Source of the DNA: a virus
Strand: one strand, 5' to 3'
IMG/VR virus record: IMGVR_UViG_3300045256_000863
Location: 1-45,419 of that record
DNA: 45,419 nucleotides
Position numbers and translations under genes: made by a program. Of this stretch, positions 22,299-30,670 are shown one piece after another (position 1 is the first letter of the stretch; each line of letters opens with the position of its first letter). Under the pieces are notes generated by a model. It had not been told where the DNA came from and made no database searches. It saw only the letters and a program-made list of their open reading frames with translations.

Positions 22299-25082
22299 TC
22301 AGCCCCTTCCGAGTGCTTGGCTCATGCCGTTTTTGTTCTTCGCCGCCACCCGCACGACAGCGCGCGCGAAGTCCGGCGAAGTCGTGAGTCGCTTCAGGAT
22401 CAGCCCCTCGTCGAGCCCGATTTCCATACTTGCGTTACCCCCCGTGCTGCCCTGGCCCGCCGCCGCCGAGACGAGACCGCCATCAGCGAAGCGCGGTACG
22501 CCCGAATACCTACGCGGGATCATGCCGCCACGGTTCAACGTCGACAAGTGCTCGAGCACCCCGGGCTGCGACACGACCGCGGAGCGCACGACGAACTCGC
22601 CGTCCGAGAGCCGCGCCGGGATCGAGTCGCTCGTCCCCGTGCCAGGACCAGACACGAGACCGCCATCCGCGAAGCCGCCCGACGCCGCGGACATGCTGTT
22701 CGCGATCATCAGCGTCGTTGCCGCCGCCTGGAGCTGAGCCGCTGACACCGAGAGCGCCGCCGCGCCCGTCGTCAGCGTCGCGCCGCCCGCCGTCAGGACC
22801 GCGCTCGCCGCCGTGATCGGAGCCGCGTACGCCGCGCCAGCCGCCGCCGCCGTCGCTACCTGCTTCCCGGCGTCGCCCTGTCCCTGGCCGCCGCCGAGCG
22901 CGTTGAACAGCTCGGAGACGATCTTTGTCGCGACCGCCTGAGCCGCCATCGCCTCGAGCGAGTCGATCACCGAGAGCGCGAGATTCCGGACCGCCTCGCC
23001 GAACGAATCCGCCTCGCGGATCCCGTTCGTGAAGAAATTCGTCAGGCCGGAGATGAGCGACTCCTGAGCCGTCGCCTTGAACTGCGCCAGGAAGCGCCCC
23101 GCCTCGTCGACGTTGACGCCGATTTGCTTGATCGAGTCCGAGAGCTGCCGCGCTGCGTCGATCATCTGAGGATCGTTCGTCGCCTCGCCGATCCGGAGCA
23201 TCTCGTCCGCGATCTTCTGGAGCTGCGGGAGCCGTTGCTTCTCGTACTCGATCAACTGCTGATCGGCCTGGGCCTGGAACAGCAGCCCGTGAGCGACCTT
23301 GTCCTGAAGCTCCGATTGTTTCGCCTGGATATCGCTCAGCGCGCGCTGACCCGACTCGTTCAGCTTGTTGAAGTCGATCTCTTGATTCCCGCGCGTCGAC
23401 ATCTTCGAGATGATCTCCGCGCGCTGATCCGCCGCGACGCCCTGCTTCTTCAGGAGCTCGTCCGTCTCCTTCAGCTCCTTCTCGAGCGCCAGCGCCGCCG
23501 CCGTCCAGCGATCGCCCTCGACGTCCGCGATCTTCTTCCGGATATCGAGCACCTCGAGCGCGCGCTTCTTCTCCTCGTCCACGCGCTGCTGGGAGAGGTT
23601 CTTCAGATCGCCCTCGAGCTCGAGCTTCTTTTGCGCGATCTGCGTCTGAATCGACGCGATCTCCTGCTGTTTCTTGATCTCCGACGCCGTATCGTCCGCG
23701 GGCTCCGCCTTCGCCGCCTTCAGCTTGACGTTGAGCGCCTTCAGCTCCGCCTCCGCGTTCGCCTTCGCCAGCGCCTCGCGCTTGTCGTAATACTCCTGGA
23801 CGGAGATCAGGCCATTGTCGTACGCGCGTTTGTTCTCATCCTCGACGAGCTTGTTTTTCGCCTTCGTGATCGCGAGCTCGTTTTCCGCCTGAGCCTTCAG
23901 GAACGCGAGCCGCGCCTGAGCGATCGCCGTCGTGTTGGTGTCCACGCCTCCGCCGACGCCGCCAGGACGTCGCGTCGTCGACTCCGCTTTCGGCTCCTCG
24001 TCTCCGAACGCCGATCCCCACGCCTTCGACACGCGGTCGCGCTGCTCCTTCAGCGTGTCCTCGAGACCCTGGAACATCGCCTTACGACGATCGAACGATT
24101 CCGTCGTGAGTCGCTTCGCCGCGGAGGAGAGATCTCCGTTCTTCGCGCGATCGACCGCCTCGCTTATCGCGTCGACGGTCTCCATCATCTGCGCGCCGAT
24201 CTGCCCGAGGATGCTTCCGAGCGCGACGAATCCGGAGATGATCGTCTGGATCACCGCACCAGCGACCTTGCCGAACGTCTTCATCACGTCCGTACCCTTG
24301 CCCGTGACGTTCTCGTTAAACGTCTCCATCGCATCCGCGATGGCGGGGGCAAGTCCGGACATGAATCGCATCGCGAGACCGTTCGCGATGTTCTTCATAT
24401 CTGTCATGGCGTCGTTGGCGCGCGTCGCCGCCTCGACGAGATCCTGATCGATGATTAGGCCCATCTTCTCGGCCTTCTCGCGGACCTTCTCGAATCCTCC
24501 GTCCGCGAGATCGTTCAGCAGCGGCATGAGATCCGCGCCGCTCTTGCCGAACAGCGCCATCGCGGTGGCGGCTTTATTCGCCCCGGGCGGGAGCTTCTGG
24601 ATCTTGTTCGCGATGTTGACGAACATCTCGCCCGGATCCTGGTTCTTGATCTCCGACATCGAGATCCCCAGGCGCTTGAACGCGTCGACTTGCTTCGTCG
24701 ATCCGCTCGCCGCGTCCTGCATCGAGCGGGAGAGCTTCTGGAGCGATCCGCTGAGCTTCTCCTGATCGACGTCCGCCGTCGTAGCCGCCAGCGACAGAAC
24801 CGAGAGCGTCTCCGTCGTCGCGCCGACCTTCGCCGCGAGCTTGCCCATGTTGTCGGCAGTCTCGAGCGCGCGCTTGCCCATCTCGATCATGCCCTCGACC
24901 GCGACGGCGATCCCGATCGCGGGGAGAAGTTCCTTCAGCTCGCCGAGCGCCTCGCCGAGCACGCCGAAATGCTTTCCGGCCTCGCCCGTCTTCTTGCTCT
25001 CGTTCGCGATCTGCCGGAGAGCGCCGACGACCTCCTGAACGCCTTCAGCGCTCAGTCGTACGCGGATATCAGGATTCGCCAT
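22299..25082 (-). CDS. Tail tape measure protein
   Basis: 927 aa. It sets tail length and is ejected at infection. The N-terminus has the tape-measure pattern (DNMGKLAAKVGATTETLSVL and MALFGKSGADLMPLLNDLA). Hydrophobic helices occur near 210-270 and 740-800, and a long coiled-coil centre near 380-560. The C-terminus carries DSIPARLSDGEFVVRS and ALGRG, usual for this family. By the general rule of about 0.15 nm per residue, tail length would be roughly 140 nm. It follows the chaperone frameshift pair, the standard position. Confidence 0.93.
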   Translation of the reverse strand: MANPDIRVRLSAEGVQEVVGALRQIANESKKTGEAGKHFGVLGEALGELKELLPAIGIAVAVEGMIEMGKRALETADNMGKLAAKVGATTETLSVLSLAATTADVDQEKLSGSLQKLSRSMQDAASGSTKQVDAFKRLGISMSEIKNQDPGEMFVNIANKIQKLPPGANKAATAMALFGKSGADLMPLLNDLADGGFEKVREKAEKMGLIIDQDLVEAATRANDAMTDMKNIANGLAMRFMSGLAPAIADAMETFNENVTGKGTDVMKTFGKVAGAVIQTIISGFVALGSILGQIGAQMMETVDAISEAVDRAKNGDLSSAAKRLTTESFDRRKAMFQGLEDTLKEQRDRVSKAWGSAFGDEEPKAESTTRRPGGVGGGVDTNTTAIAQARLAFLKAQAENELAITKAKNKLVEDENKRAYDNGLISVQEYYDKREALAKANAEAELKALNVKLKAAKAEPADDTASEIKKQQEIASIQTQIAQKKLELEGDLKNLSQQRVDEEKKRALEVLDIRKKIADVEGDRWTAAALALEKELKETDELLKKQGVAADQRAEIISKMSTRGNQEIDFNKLNESGQRALSDIQAKQSELQDKVAHGLLFQAQADQQLIEYEKQRLPQLQKIADEMLRIGEATNDPQMIDAARQLSDSIKQIGVNVDEAGRFLAQFKATAQESLISGLTNFFTNGIREADSFGEAVRNLALSVIDSLEAMAAQAVATKIVSELFNALGGGQGQGDAGKQVATAAAAGAAYAAPITAASAVLTAGGATLTTGAAALSVSAAQLQAAATTLMIANSMSAASGGFADGGLVSGPGTGTSDSIPARLSDGEFVVRSAVVSQPGVLEHLSTLNRGGMIPRRYSGVPRFADGGLVSAAAGQGSTGGNASMEIGLDEGLILKRLTTSPDFARAVVRVAAKNKNGMSQALGRG

Positions 25083-25760
25083 CGTCGGAGCTCTCCTTCA
25101 GGATCTCGGGCATCTTTGGGCGATGCTTGTTCGGGTCTTTCATCGACTGCGACATCGCCGCCCACGTCAGGTATTCCCAGCGGTACGCCTCCGTCGCCTT
25201 CTTCTTCGCCAGCTCCGAATACGCGACCAGCGCATCACGGAGCGGCCACCGGACGACGCGACGCATCTCGTCCGGATCGTAGTTCGCTAGCTCTCGGACG
25301 ACGTAATTCCAGTCTCCGAAGTCGAGGATCCCTCGGTTTCGATACTGGCCTCGCCGCCGCCCGCTTCCTCCGAAGATTTCCGGGAAGTCATCAGCGACGC
25401 GAGACCGTTCGCGAAAAAACCCGCGAGCATCGACGCGAATTGCAGTTGAACGACGCGTTTATCCGCGGGATCCGTGAGCTTCCGGAAGAAGTTCGCCGTC
25501 TCGATCGCCATCTCCTCCGACCAGTCGAGCGGATCCACTTCCGCGGGCATCAGGAATCCGCCGAGCAGCAGAAACGCGCGCCCGTGGTTGATCGCCTCGC
25601 GCTGGATCCGAAGGAAGAACTCCTCGACCTTCTCGCCCTCCTCGATCACGACGCGATCGAGACCCGCCGCGCGGATCTGCCCCATCGTCCAAAAGTCATG
25701 CTCGAGCGTGCTATTCGTGATCGCCTTCCACTCGCGACCGCCGATCGTCATCGTTCCCAT
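25069..25760 (-). CDS. Frameshifted tail chaperone fusion (gpGT-like)
   Basis: Residues 1-116 are read from 25760 to 25413. A -1 slip on T_TTT_TTC then continues from 25413 to 25069, giving about 230 aa. The second frame is fully open from the slip site and reads sensible sequence (DDFPEIFGG, ILDFGDWNYVVRELANYDPD, WPLRDALVAYSELAKKKATE). It has no good independent start, although an ATG exists at 25266. Such fusions bind the tape measure during tail assembly and are not in the virion. The fusion's 3' end overlaps the tape measure start. Confidence 0.8.
25287..25760 (-). CDS. Tail assembly chaperone (gpG-like)
   Basis: 157 aa, the unshifted product. The helical body (HDFWTMGQIRAAGLDRVVIE, WSEEMAIETANFFRKLTDP) is followed by a Ser/Glu-rich disordered tail (SSEEAGGGEASIETEGSST). 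It lies between the tail tube and the tape measure, and contains the slippery site at its codons 114-116. It acts as a chaperone for tape measure assembly by analogy with lambda G. Confidence 0.8.
   Translation of the reverse strand: MGTMTIGGREWKAITNSTLEHDFWTMGQIRAAGLDRVVIEEGEKVEEFFLRIQREAINHGRAFLLLGGFLMPAEVDPLDWSEEMAIETANFFRKLTDPADKRVVQLQFASMLAGFFANGLASLMTSRKSSEEAGGGEASIETEGSSTSETGITSSES
25413..25419 (-). promoter_or_regulatory. Ribosomal slippery site T_TTT_TTC
   Basis: Leftward heptamer T TTT TTC in the zero frame of the gpG-like gene (GGT TTT TTC). It is the canonical X_XXY_YYZ form for -1 frameshifting, placed where the upstream gene and the open downstream frame overlap. Confidence 0.8.
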
Positions 25761-25777
25761 ACGTCCTCACTCCTCAG

Positions 25778-25813
25778 AAAAAAGCCCCGACCTGGATCAC
25801 TCCGGGCCGGGGC
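25778..25813 (-). terminator. Terminator after the tail tube gene
   Basis: Stem GCCCCGACCTGG (25784-25795) with CCGGGCCGGGGC (25802-25813), two non-Watson-Crick positions, 6-base loop, followed leftward by TTTTTT (complement of 25778-25783). Partial termination here would keep tail tube protein abundant and chaperone/tape measure low. Confidence 0.75.
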
Positions 25814-25839
25814 AACCGCAGTACCAGCCCGCCAGCCGA

Positions 25840-26589
25840 TTACGTCCGCTTCGTCAGCCGATAGATCGGCTCGCTCGGATGATTCGTCGCATCCGCCAGG
25901 AGCTCCGCCTGAAGCGGCATCCCGCCGAAATTGTCGGTGATGAACGCGATCGCTCCGTTCGGCGTGAAGTTCGCGCGCCAGATCTCCGCGTCGTACGCCG
26001 GACCGTTCGCGGGATCGCCGACGAAGATCAGCTTCCCCTCGATCTTTCCGACCGTACCAGCGGCGACGCGCGTCGCGGTGACGTTGCCCGCCGAGTAATC
26101 GACGGTCAGCGCGTCGCCATCGGCGAAAGCCCCGCCCGGCATGATTCGGACGAGACCGAGCTTCGCATCCTCGACGTCGAAGTCCGTTCCGAGAACGCCA
26201 GTCGTCGCGCCCTTCTTCACCAGGACGGACGAGATATTGCGCTTCGCCGTCTGATAGATACGACCCAGCTTCGCCGAAGCCGTGAGCGCTTCCGCCGTGA
26301 CGGTCGAAGTCGTCTGCGTGAGCGCTGCCGTCGAGCCCATCAGCGCGAGCGCGAGGTTCTCGGGATCGTACTCATTGAGGTTGATCGCGAGCATATGCGT
26401 CTGGTTGATCGCCACGGAGGCGACCTTCGACGCCGCCGCCTGCGTCGAGCCGAACTTCTCGACCTTGTTCACGCTCGGCGTGATCTCCGCCGAGTCCGCA
26501 TTGCCCAGGAATCGCAACCCGTCGCCGCGGTCGAAGTACCACTTCCCGCGGCCCAGGAGCATTTGCGTGCCGTCAGCCTGTAGCGTCAT
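25840..26589 (-). CDS. Major tail tube protein
   Basis: 249 aa, beta-rich, with no membrane segment. It begins GRGKWYFDRGDGLRFLGNAD and continues ITPSVNKVEKFGSTQAAASK, a pattern of siphophage tail tube proteins. It lies just before the chaperone genes and after the tail terminator candidate, corresponding to lambda V. The terminator immediately downstream fits a highly expressed structural gene. Start ATG overlaps the previous stop (ATGA). Confidence 0.8.
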   Translation of the reverse strand: MTLQADGTQMLLGRGKWYFDRGDGLRFLGNADSAEITPSVNKVEKFGSTQAAASKVASVAINQTHMLAINLNEYDPENLALALMGSTAALTQTTSTVTAEALTASAKLGRIYQTAKRNISSVLVKKGATTGVLGTDFDVEDAKLGLVRIMPGGAFADGDALTVDYSAGNVTATRVAAGTVGKIEGKLIFVGDPANGPAYDAEIWRANFTPNGAIAFITDNFGGMPLQAELLADATNHPSEPIYRLTKRT

Positions 26590-26756
26590 TTGCCTTTCTC
26601 CTCATCAGCGTTTTTGGACTTGGCCGGATTCAATGGTTCGGCCACACCATGCTCCCGCAGCCACTCGGCGCGGTCCTGATCGACGTCGAGGACGTCGCCA
26701 ACCTTGCACAGCTTCCCCTCGTGCTCGTGGGATTCCGTGATGATCTTCACCTTCAT
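26586..26756 (-). CDS. Small conserved structural-module protein (56 aa)
   Basis: Reads MKVKIITESHEHEGKLCKVG and continues DVLDVDQDRAEWLREHGVAE with a Lys/Glu tail. Short proteins of this form (a beta hairpin with DVLDV then a helix) are frequent between tail terminator and tail tube genes in siphophages. Both ends overlap neighbours as ATGA, which supports it strongly despite its size. Confidence 0.7.
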   Translation of the reverse strand: MKVKIITESHEHEGKLCKVGDVLDVDQDRAEWLREHGVAEPLNPAKSKNADEEKGK

Positions 26757-27202
26757 GCTTTCGCCTCCAGATCGTTGCGCTTCGTCGTGTAGTCGGCGGT
26801 GAACTCGATCTCCGCCACGCCGTAAATGTCGTCCGCGACCTCATAGATCCAGTTCGTACCGTTCTCCTCGATCGCGATCACGAGACCGTCGAGAGGATTC
26901 CCGACGAGCTGACTCGTCACCCACGCCGCGAGAGCATCCGACTTGATCTCCGGCGCGTCACCGTGAACCCACAGCCGAACCTTGAACTTCATCGATCGCC
27001 GCACGATCGGACCATTCATCCCGCCGACGCGCTGCACCTCCTCCACGCCTGGAGCGACGTCGATCGCCGGAAGACGACCGAGATCAAGCGGCGTTACGCG
27101 ATGTTGCTCCGCATCGGGGACATATCCAGGTTTCCCCGTGTTGATCGCGTTCACGACCGCCTCGAGAATCTGCTGTCGAATCGTCTTCGGAAATCCGGCC
27201 AT
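26753..27202 (-). CDS. Tail terminator / completion protein (gpU-like)
   Basis: 149 aa. Pattern TIRQQILEAVVNAIN ... LPAIDVAPGVEEV ... RRSMKFKVRLWVHGD ... YGVAEIEFTADYTTKR is like tail terminator proteins that cap the growing tail. Position between the head-tail joining gene and the tail tube is the U position in lambda. The C-terminal beta strands fit a small alpha/beta ring subunit. Confidence 0.7.
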   Translation of the reverse strand: MAGFPKTIRQQILEAVVNAINTGKPGYVPDAEQHRVTPLDLGRLPAIDVAPGVEEVQRVGGMNGPIVRRSMKFKVRLWVHGDAPEIKSDALAAWVTSQLVGNPLDGLVIAIEENGTNWIYEVADDIYGVAEIEFTADYTTKRNDLEAKA

Positions 27203-27253
27203 ATCCGTACCTCTCCATTACTCGATCAACGATCGCGAAGATCTCCGCGATCC

Positions 27254-27559
27254 TCACAGCTTCTTGCACATCGCGCGCGTGAGCGCTCCGTCGCCAACCT
27301 TCAGCGGAAAGCGAACCTCGTAGTAATTGCCGTCCGCGGTCGAGACCTGTGACTCGATCGCGATCCCCGGGAACGCGTTCGTCTTGACCGTGATCGCGAT
27401 CATCGACCCGATCACGCCAGGAGCGATGCCGCCCTCCTGCATCAGCAGCTCGTCCGGAACATCGATCAGCGCGCGACCCTGGACGCCGTCGATCGTCACG
27501 TCGACGCCCGAATCCTCGAGCATGATGTCGATATCGTCGTCGCCGTAAAAAGTCGTCAT
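27254..27559 (-). CDS. Head-tail joining protein candidate (gpFII-like)
   Basis: 101 aa, beta-rich, acidic (FYGDDDIDIMLEDSGVDVTI ... GIAIESQVSTADGNYYEVRF). Length, beta content and position after the capsid and FI-like gene agree with FII-type head-tail connectors. The 51-base space downstream has no room for the gpZ gene that follows FII in lambda. Confidence 0.6.
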   Translation of the reverse strand: MTTFYGDDDIDIMLEDSGVDVTIDGVQGRALIDVPDELLMQEGGIAPGVIGSMIAITVKTNAFPGIAIESQVSTADGNYYEVRFPLKVGDGALTRAMCKKL

Positions 27560-27573
27560 CGTCGATGGCCTTC

Positions 27574-27600
27574 TAAACGTCTTTCCGTTTAAACGTCTTT
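27574..27600. repeat. Tandem TAAACGTCTTT with internal palindrome
   Basis: TAAACGTCTTT occurs at 27574-27584 and 27590-27600 (period 16). The first copy plus following bases make the palindrome TAAACG-TCTTTC-CGTTTA (27574-27591). It lies 15 bases upstream of the FII-like start. Unusually AT-rich for this genome; possibly an operator or RNA element. Confidence 0.4.
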
Positions 27601-27609
27601 ACCGCCGAA

Positions 27610-27634
27610 GCGGGGCCGGACGAACCGACCCCGC
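27610..27634. terminator. Hairpin between FI- and FII-like genes, weak terminator
   Basis: GCGGGGCCGG (27610-27619) pairs with CCGACCCCGC (27625-27634), one mismatch, loop ACGAA. No T-run follows on either strand, so it may be an attenuator or mRNA-stability hairpin rather than a true terminator. Confidence 0.35.
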
Positions 27635-27644
27635 CTCGCCGTTC

Positions 27645-27914
27645 TTACTCGCCGCCTTCGGACTTCTGCTCGGATCGCGTACGAGCGGGCGACAGCGCGC
27701 CCACCGCGACGAGATCCTTCGCGTCGTCGTCCGACAGCTCGACGCTGTCCCCAGCCTCGAGCGGGTTCTTCGTCACGCCCTCGATCCGCCAGTTCGCGAC
27801 GAACTTCTTCGCGCCGGACGGCTTGGCCTTCGGATTCTCCTGTTCCTTCGGAGTCTCCGGAGCCTTCGGGCTCTCCGCGGGCTTATCCGCGGGCTTCTCG
27901 CTCGTCTTCGCCAT
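27645..27914 (-). CDS. Small assembly protein (gpFI-like position)
   Basis: 89 aa. The first 35 residues are a disordered Lys/Pro/Glu repeat region (EKPADKPAESPKAPETPKEQ). The rest is a small folded domain (VANWRIEGVTKNPLEAGDSV, ELSDDDAKDLVAVGAL). AAGGAGG precedes the ATG at 27914. It follows the capsid gene, where lambda encodes FI, a packaging-assembly accessory protein. The functional link is by position only. Confidence 0.55.
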   Translation of the reverse strand: MAKTSEKPADKPAESPKAPETPKEQENPKAKPSGAKKFVANWRIEGVTKNPLEAGDSVELSDDDAKDLVAVGALSPARTRSEQKSEGGE

Positions 27915-27927
27915 GGTCGCGCCTCCT

Positions 27928-28890
27928 TTACGCCACCGCGTTCTGGAAGAAGTAACCGACATCGTTCGCGACGACGAGCTCCTTCAGCCGCTCGCCGACG
28001 CGCACGATAACGCCGCCCTCGATGCCGACGTTCGGATCCTGGCGGGTGCCAGCGACGCGCCCGAGCCACTGACCAGTGAAGCCGAAGGTCATAGTCCCTT
28101 CCGCCGACTGCAACACCGGAGCCTGATACATCAGCGACGCGTGCTTGCCCCACACGCGGACCATGTTCGGCGACTGGCCCTTACGCGCGGTATTGACGAA
28201 GCCCTCGCCGACGAGGATCCGATCGAGCTCGAGCAGATCCGCGACCGCCTGGAGCGACACGACGCCGCCGCTCGCGGCGTTTCCGCCCATCGCGAACACC
28301 GCCGCGACCACCTTCGGGTGCTGACGAAGTTTCGTCCACACCGCGCGGCCCATGACCATCACGTTCGGACGGACGATCATGCTGTCCGCCGCCGTGAGGA
28401 TCGCGTTCACCGGATCGGAGCTCGGATCGCTCCACTGCGACGTGCCCGTGAGCGTGGTCTTGTTCGCCGTCGCGTAGCTGTTCGCGTTGAACACGAGGTT
28501 CGCGGTGCGGACCTCGCGACCCAGCGCGATCAGATCGGTGAGCAGCAGCGTCGAGCGAGCTTCCGGATCGATCGGCATCACGCCAGCGACCGCGCGCGCG
28601 GCCTGGGCGCGACGGATGTCGGCCATCGGGATCGGATCCTCGAGCGCGAAGTCCTGCGTCGCCGCCGTCTGCTCGGTGGCCGTCCAGTCGATTTGATTCA
28701 CCGCCGACTTTCGACCGACGCGCGAATCGGGAACGGTGAAACCGTCCGCCATGTTGAACAGCGAATACTTGAAAACATCGCTGTCCACCGGGACGCGCGG
28801 CAGCACATCGTCCGCGATCAACCGCTGATTGCGATAGGTGAGCGCAATCGCGGTGAGTTGCGGCTGTACCACAAAAGGTGCCTGAGACAT
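27928..28890 (-). CDS. Major capsid protein
   Basis: 320 aa. It begins VVQPQLTAIALTYRNQRLIA and contains PRVPVDSDVFKYSLFNMADG. The middle has RPNVMVMGRAVWTKLRQHPK, a pattern seen in capsid proteins of many lambda-like phages of proteobacteria (HK97 fold). A strong AAGGAG precedes the ATG, as expected for the most abundant virion protein. It lies between decoration protein and FI-like gene, in lambda E position. Confidence 0.85.
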   Translation of the reverse strand: MSQAPFVVQPQLTAIALTYRNQRLIADDVLPRVPVDSDVFKYSLFNMADGFTVPDSRVGRKSAVNQIDWTATEQTAATQDFALEDPIPMADIRRAQAARAVAGVMPIDPEARSTLLLTDLIALGREVRTANLVFNANSYATANKTTLTGTSQWSDPSSDPVNAILTAADSMIVRPNVMVMGRAVWTKLRQHPKVVAAVFAMGGNAASGGVVSLQAVADLLELDRILVGEGFVNTARKGQSPNMVRVWGKHASLMYQAPVLQSAEGTMTFGFTGQWLGRVAGTRQDPNVGIEGGVIVRVGERLKELVVANDVGYFFQNAVA

Positions 28891-28919
28891 GAAAAGTTCT
28901 CCTTTGAAGTGTTACCGCA

Positions 28920-29294
28920 TTAGCCCTGCATCGAGCCGAGCTCGATGTCGACCGGGATCACGTCGCCAGCGACGCCGCTCACGAGAGCGATACCGACGAT
29001 GCGGGCGTTCGCACCCGTAGCCGGAGCCGCGGTCACGCCGTTACCGTTTGCATCGCTCGTGATGAGATCGCCGCGCGTGACGGTGCCGCCGAGCTTCACA
29101 TCGGCGATGCCGTCGTGAATCACGTCGCAGGGCTCACCGCTCACCGCGCCGACTTCGGTCGTGACGCCGATGATCTTGTCGGTCGCAGCCGCCGCGGCGA
29201 CGACGTCGTAATCGTTCGAGCCGGGCTTCACGATCGTGTAAGGCGCGATCGTGCCAGCCGCGTTGTAGTTCTTGGTGAGGCCGTTGTTAGCCAT
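28920..29294 (-). CDS. Capsid decoration protein (DUF2190-like)
   Basis: 124 aa, Gly/Ala/Val-rich beta protein (GTIAPYTIVKPGSNDYDVVA, TRGDLITSDANGNGVTAAPA). It matches the repetitive strand pattern of DUF2190/head-decoration proteins that bind mature capsids. Located between the protease/scaffold and the capsid gene, the lambda D position. Overlaps the protease gene by 8 bases. Confidence 0.8.
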   Translation of the reverse strand: MANNGLTKNYNAAGTIAPYTIVKPGSNDYDVVAAAAATDKIIGVTTEVGAVSGEPCDVIHDGIADVKLGGTVTRGDLITSDANGNGVTAAPATGANARIVGIALVSGVAGDVIPVDIELGSMQG

Positions 29295-29745
29295 TGCTCT
29301 TGCCCTCCTTCATGACGTGGGCAACGGCAGTGGCCGCGTCCACAGTGATGCCTTTCGCGGCCTGCTCCGCGATATAGGCTTGCGCCTTCTGGCTGACGTC
29401 GAATGCGTCGACGCCCGCTTTCTGGTCGTCCTTCTTCTCGACGACCGGAGCCGCCGCCGCGGTGGTGGTAGCCGCCGACGCGTCTTCCTCCAGCGCCGCC
29501 AGCTTGTCGCCGCGCTTCTTCTTCTCGGCGGCCAAGATCGCGACCGCGGCGTCGCCGCCCGTCGACTTGCCGTCGAACTTGAGCTCCGCGATCAGCTTGT
29601 CGTGACCCGGGAGAGCCTGGGCCTCGACGTCCTTGATTCGCGTACGCTCGTTCTCCGCGCCCTTCGCTTCGCCAGCCTTAAAGCCCTCGTCGTAAAGGGC
29701 CTGTGCGAGCGCGGGGTGCTCCGCCTTCAGCTTCTCGATATCCAT
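29287..29745 (-). CDS. Nested scaffold protein (Nu3-like internal start)
   Basis: In-frame internal ATG at 29745 in the protease gene, preceded by GAGGTG six bases upstream. It would produce the C-terminal 152 residues alone (MDIEKLKAEHPALAQALYDE ... coiled, Lys/Glu/Ala-rich). Lambda makes its Nu3 scaffold in the same way from gene C. The ribosome site is seen in the sequence; expression is inferred. Confidence 0.6.
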   Translation of the reverse strand: MDIEKLKAEHPALAQALYDEGFKAGEAKGAENERTRIKDVEAQALPGHDKLIAELKFDGKSTGGDAAVAILAAEKKKRGDKLAALEEDASAATTTAAAAPVVEKKDDQKAGVDAFDVSQKAQAYIAEQAAKGITVDAATAVAHVMKEGKSNG

Positions 29746-30669
29746 CACTTGCACCTCATGGTTTGGATTTGCGACCGCGTCCACATCACCGGAGGACGTT
29801 TCGGCTCGCGCTTGATTCCCGGGCGTGAGAGCGAACTCTCCCGCCGCGGCCCTTGCAACGATCTCCTCGAGCGTGGCGACACCGTCCACGAGTCCCGCAT
29901 CGACCGCCTGTCGACCGATGAAAACGCGTCCATCGGCCATGTTCTTCAGCACCGTCTCCGCGTCGACGCCGCGATTCCGCGCGACGTCGTCAACGAAAAC
30001 GGAATATATGTAATCGACCTTTGACTGAATATCCGCGCGCCCGTCCTCGCTCAGCGCGCCGTACTGCGACGCGACTCGCTTGTACTTGCCCGCGGTGATC
30101 TCCGTCGTCTTCACGCCGCGTTGCGCTTCCGCGCCGGAGACATCGACATGCGCCATAACGACGCCGATCGATCCGACCATCGTCGTATCGTTCGCGATGA
30201 ACACCTTCGACGCCGCGGATCCGATCCACATCGCCGCGCTTGCCATCACGCCATCGCCGACCGTGATGATCGGCTTCGTATCGCGCGCCGAGTAAACGAG
30301 ATTCGCGAGCGCCTGAGTCCCGTCGACCGTGCCGCCAGGAGAATCGATCGCGAGCACGATCGCCGAGACGGATGGATCGTCGAGCGCCTCCTGAATCTGC
30401 TGTCCCGCGATCTCCGTCGACGTTCCGCCGCAAACCTGCATCAGCAGGTTCATACGCTTCGCGAGCGGACCATCGAGCGAGATCACCGCGACGCCGTTCG
30501 CGATGGAGTAGTCGCCGAGAACCGGATTCATCGGCGTGCCGACGCGCGCCTCGATCCCCTTCACGTCGATTTTTTCTCCGCGCATGTGGCGCGAATAGCC
30601 GTCCTGGATCTCGGAGTAGATCTCCGGGGTGATCGCCCACGGACCGGAAACGATATCGATCAGTCGCAT
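29287..30669 (-). CDS. Capsid maturation protease, S49 family, fused to scaffold
   Basis: 460 aa. Residues 1-300 form an S49 (SppA-like) serine peptidase with IDSPGGTVDG, Ser144 in VMASAAMW and Lys195 in ITAGKYK as the likely Ser/Lys pair. Residues 309-460 are a helical, Ala/Lys/Glu-rich scaffold-like region. It cleaves scaffold and portal during head maturation, as lambda C does. MRLIDIV at 30669 was chosen because homologues usually start this way; an ATG at 30708 is possible. A nested scaffold start is visible at 29745. Confidence 0.88.
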   Translation of the reverse strand: MRLIDIVSGPWAITPEIYSEIQDGYSRHMRGEKIDVKGIEARVGTPMNPVLGDYSIANGVAVISLDGPLAKRMNLLMQVCGGTSTEIAGQQIQEALDDPSVSAIVLAIDSPGGTVDGTQALANLVYSARDTKPIITVGDGVMASAAMWIGSAASKVFIANDTTMVGSIGVVMAHVDVSGAEAQRGVKTTEITAGKYKRVASQYGALSEDGRADIQSKVDYIYSVFVDDVARNRGVDAETVLKNMADGRVFIGRQAVDAGLVDGVATLEEIVARAAAGEFALTPGNQARAETSSGDVDAVANPNHEVQVMDIEKLKAEHPALAQALYDEGFKAGEAKGAENERTRIKDVEAQALPGHDKLIAELKFDGKSTGGDAAVAILAAEKKKRGDKLAALEEDASAATTTAAAAPVVEKKDDQKAGVDAFDVSQKAQAYIAEQAAKGITVDAATAVAHVMKEGKSNG

Positions 30670-30670
30670 C

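Noticed and set aside
25069-25266. Independent 65-aa gene before the tape measure
   Set aside because: The same frame is open back to a perfect slippery heptamer and reads conserved-looking tail chaperone sequence, so it is better explained as the frameshifted part of the fusion.
26605-26844. 79-aa leftward reading frame
   Set aside because: It crosses two better-supported genes in other frames and has shadow-like Arg/Ser composition; the real small gene here is 26586-26756.
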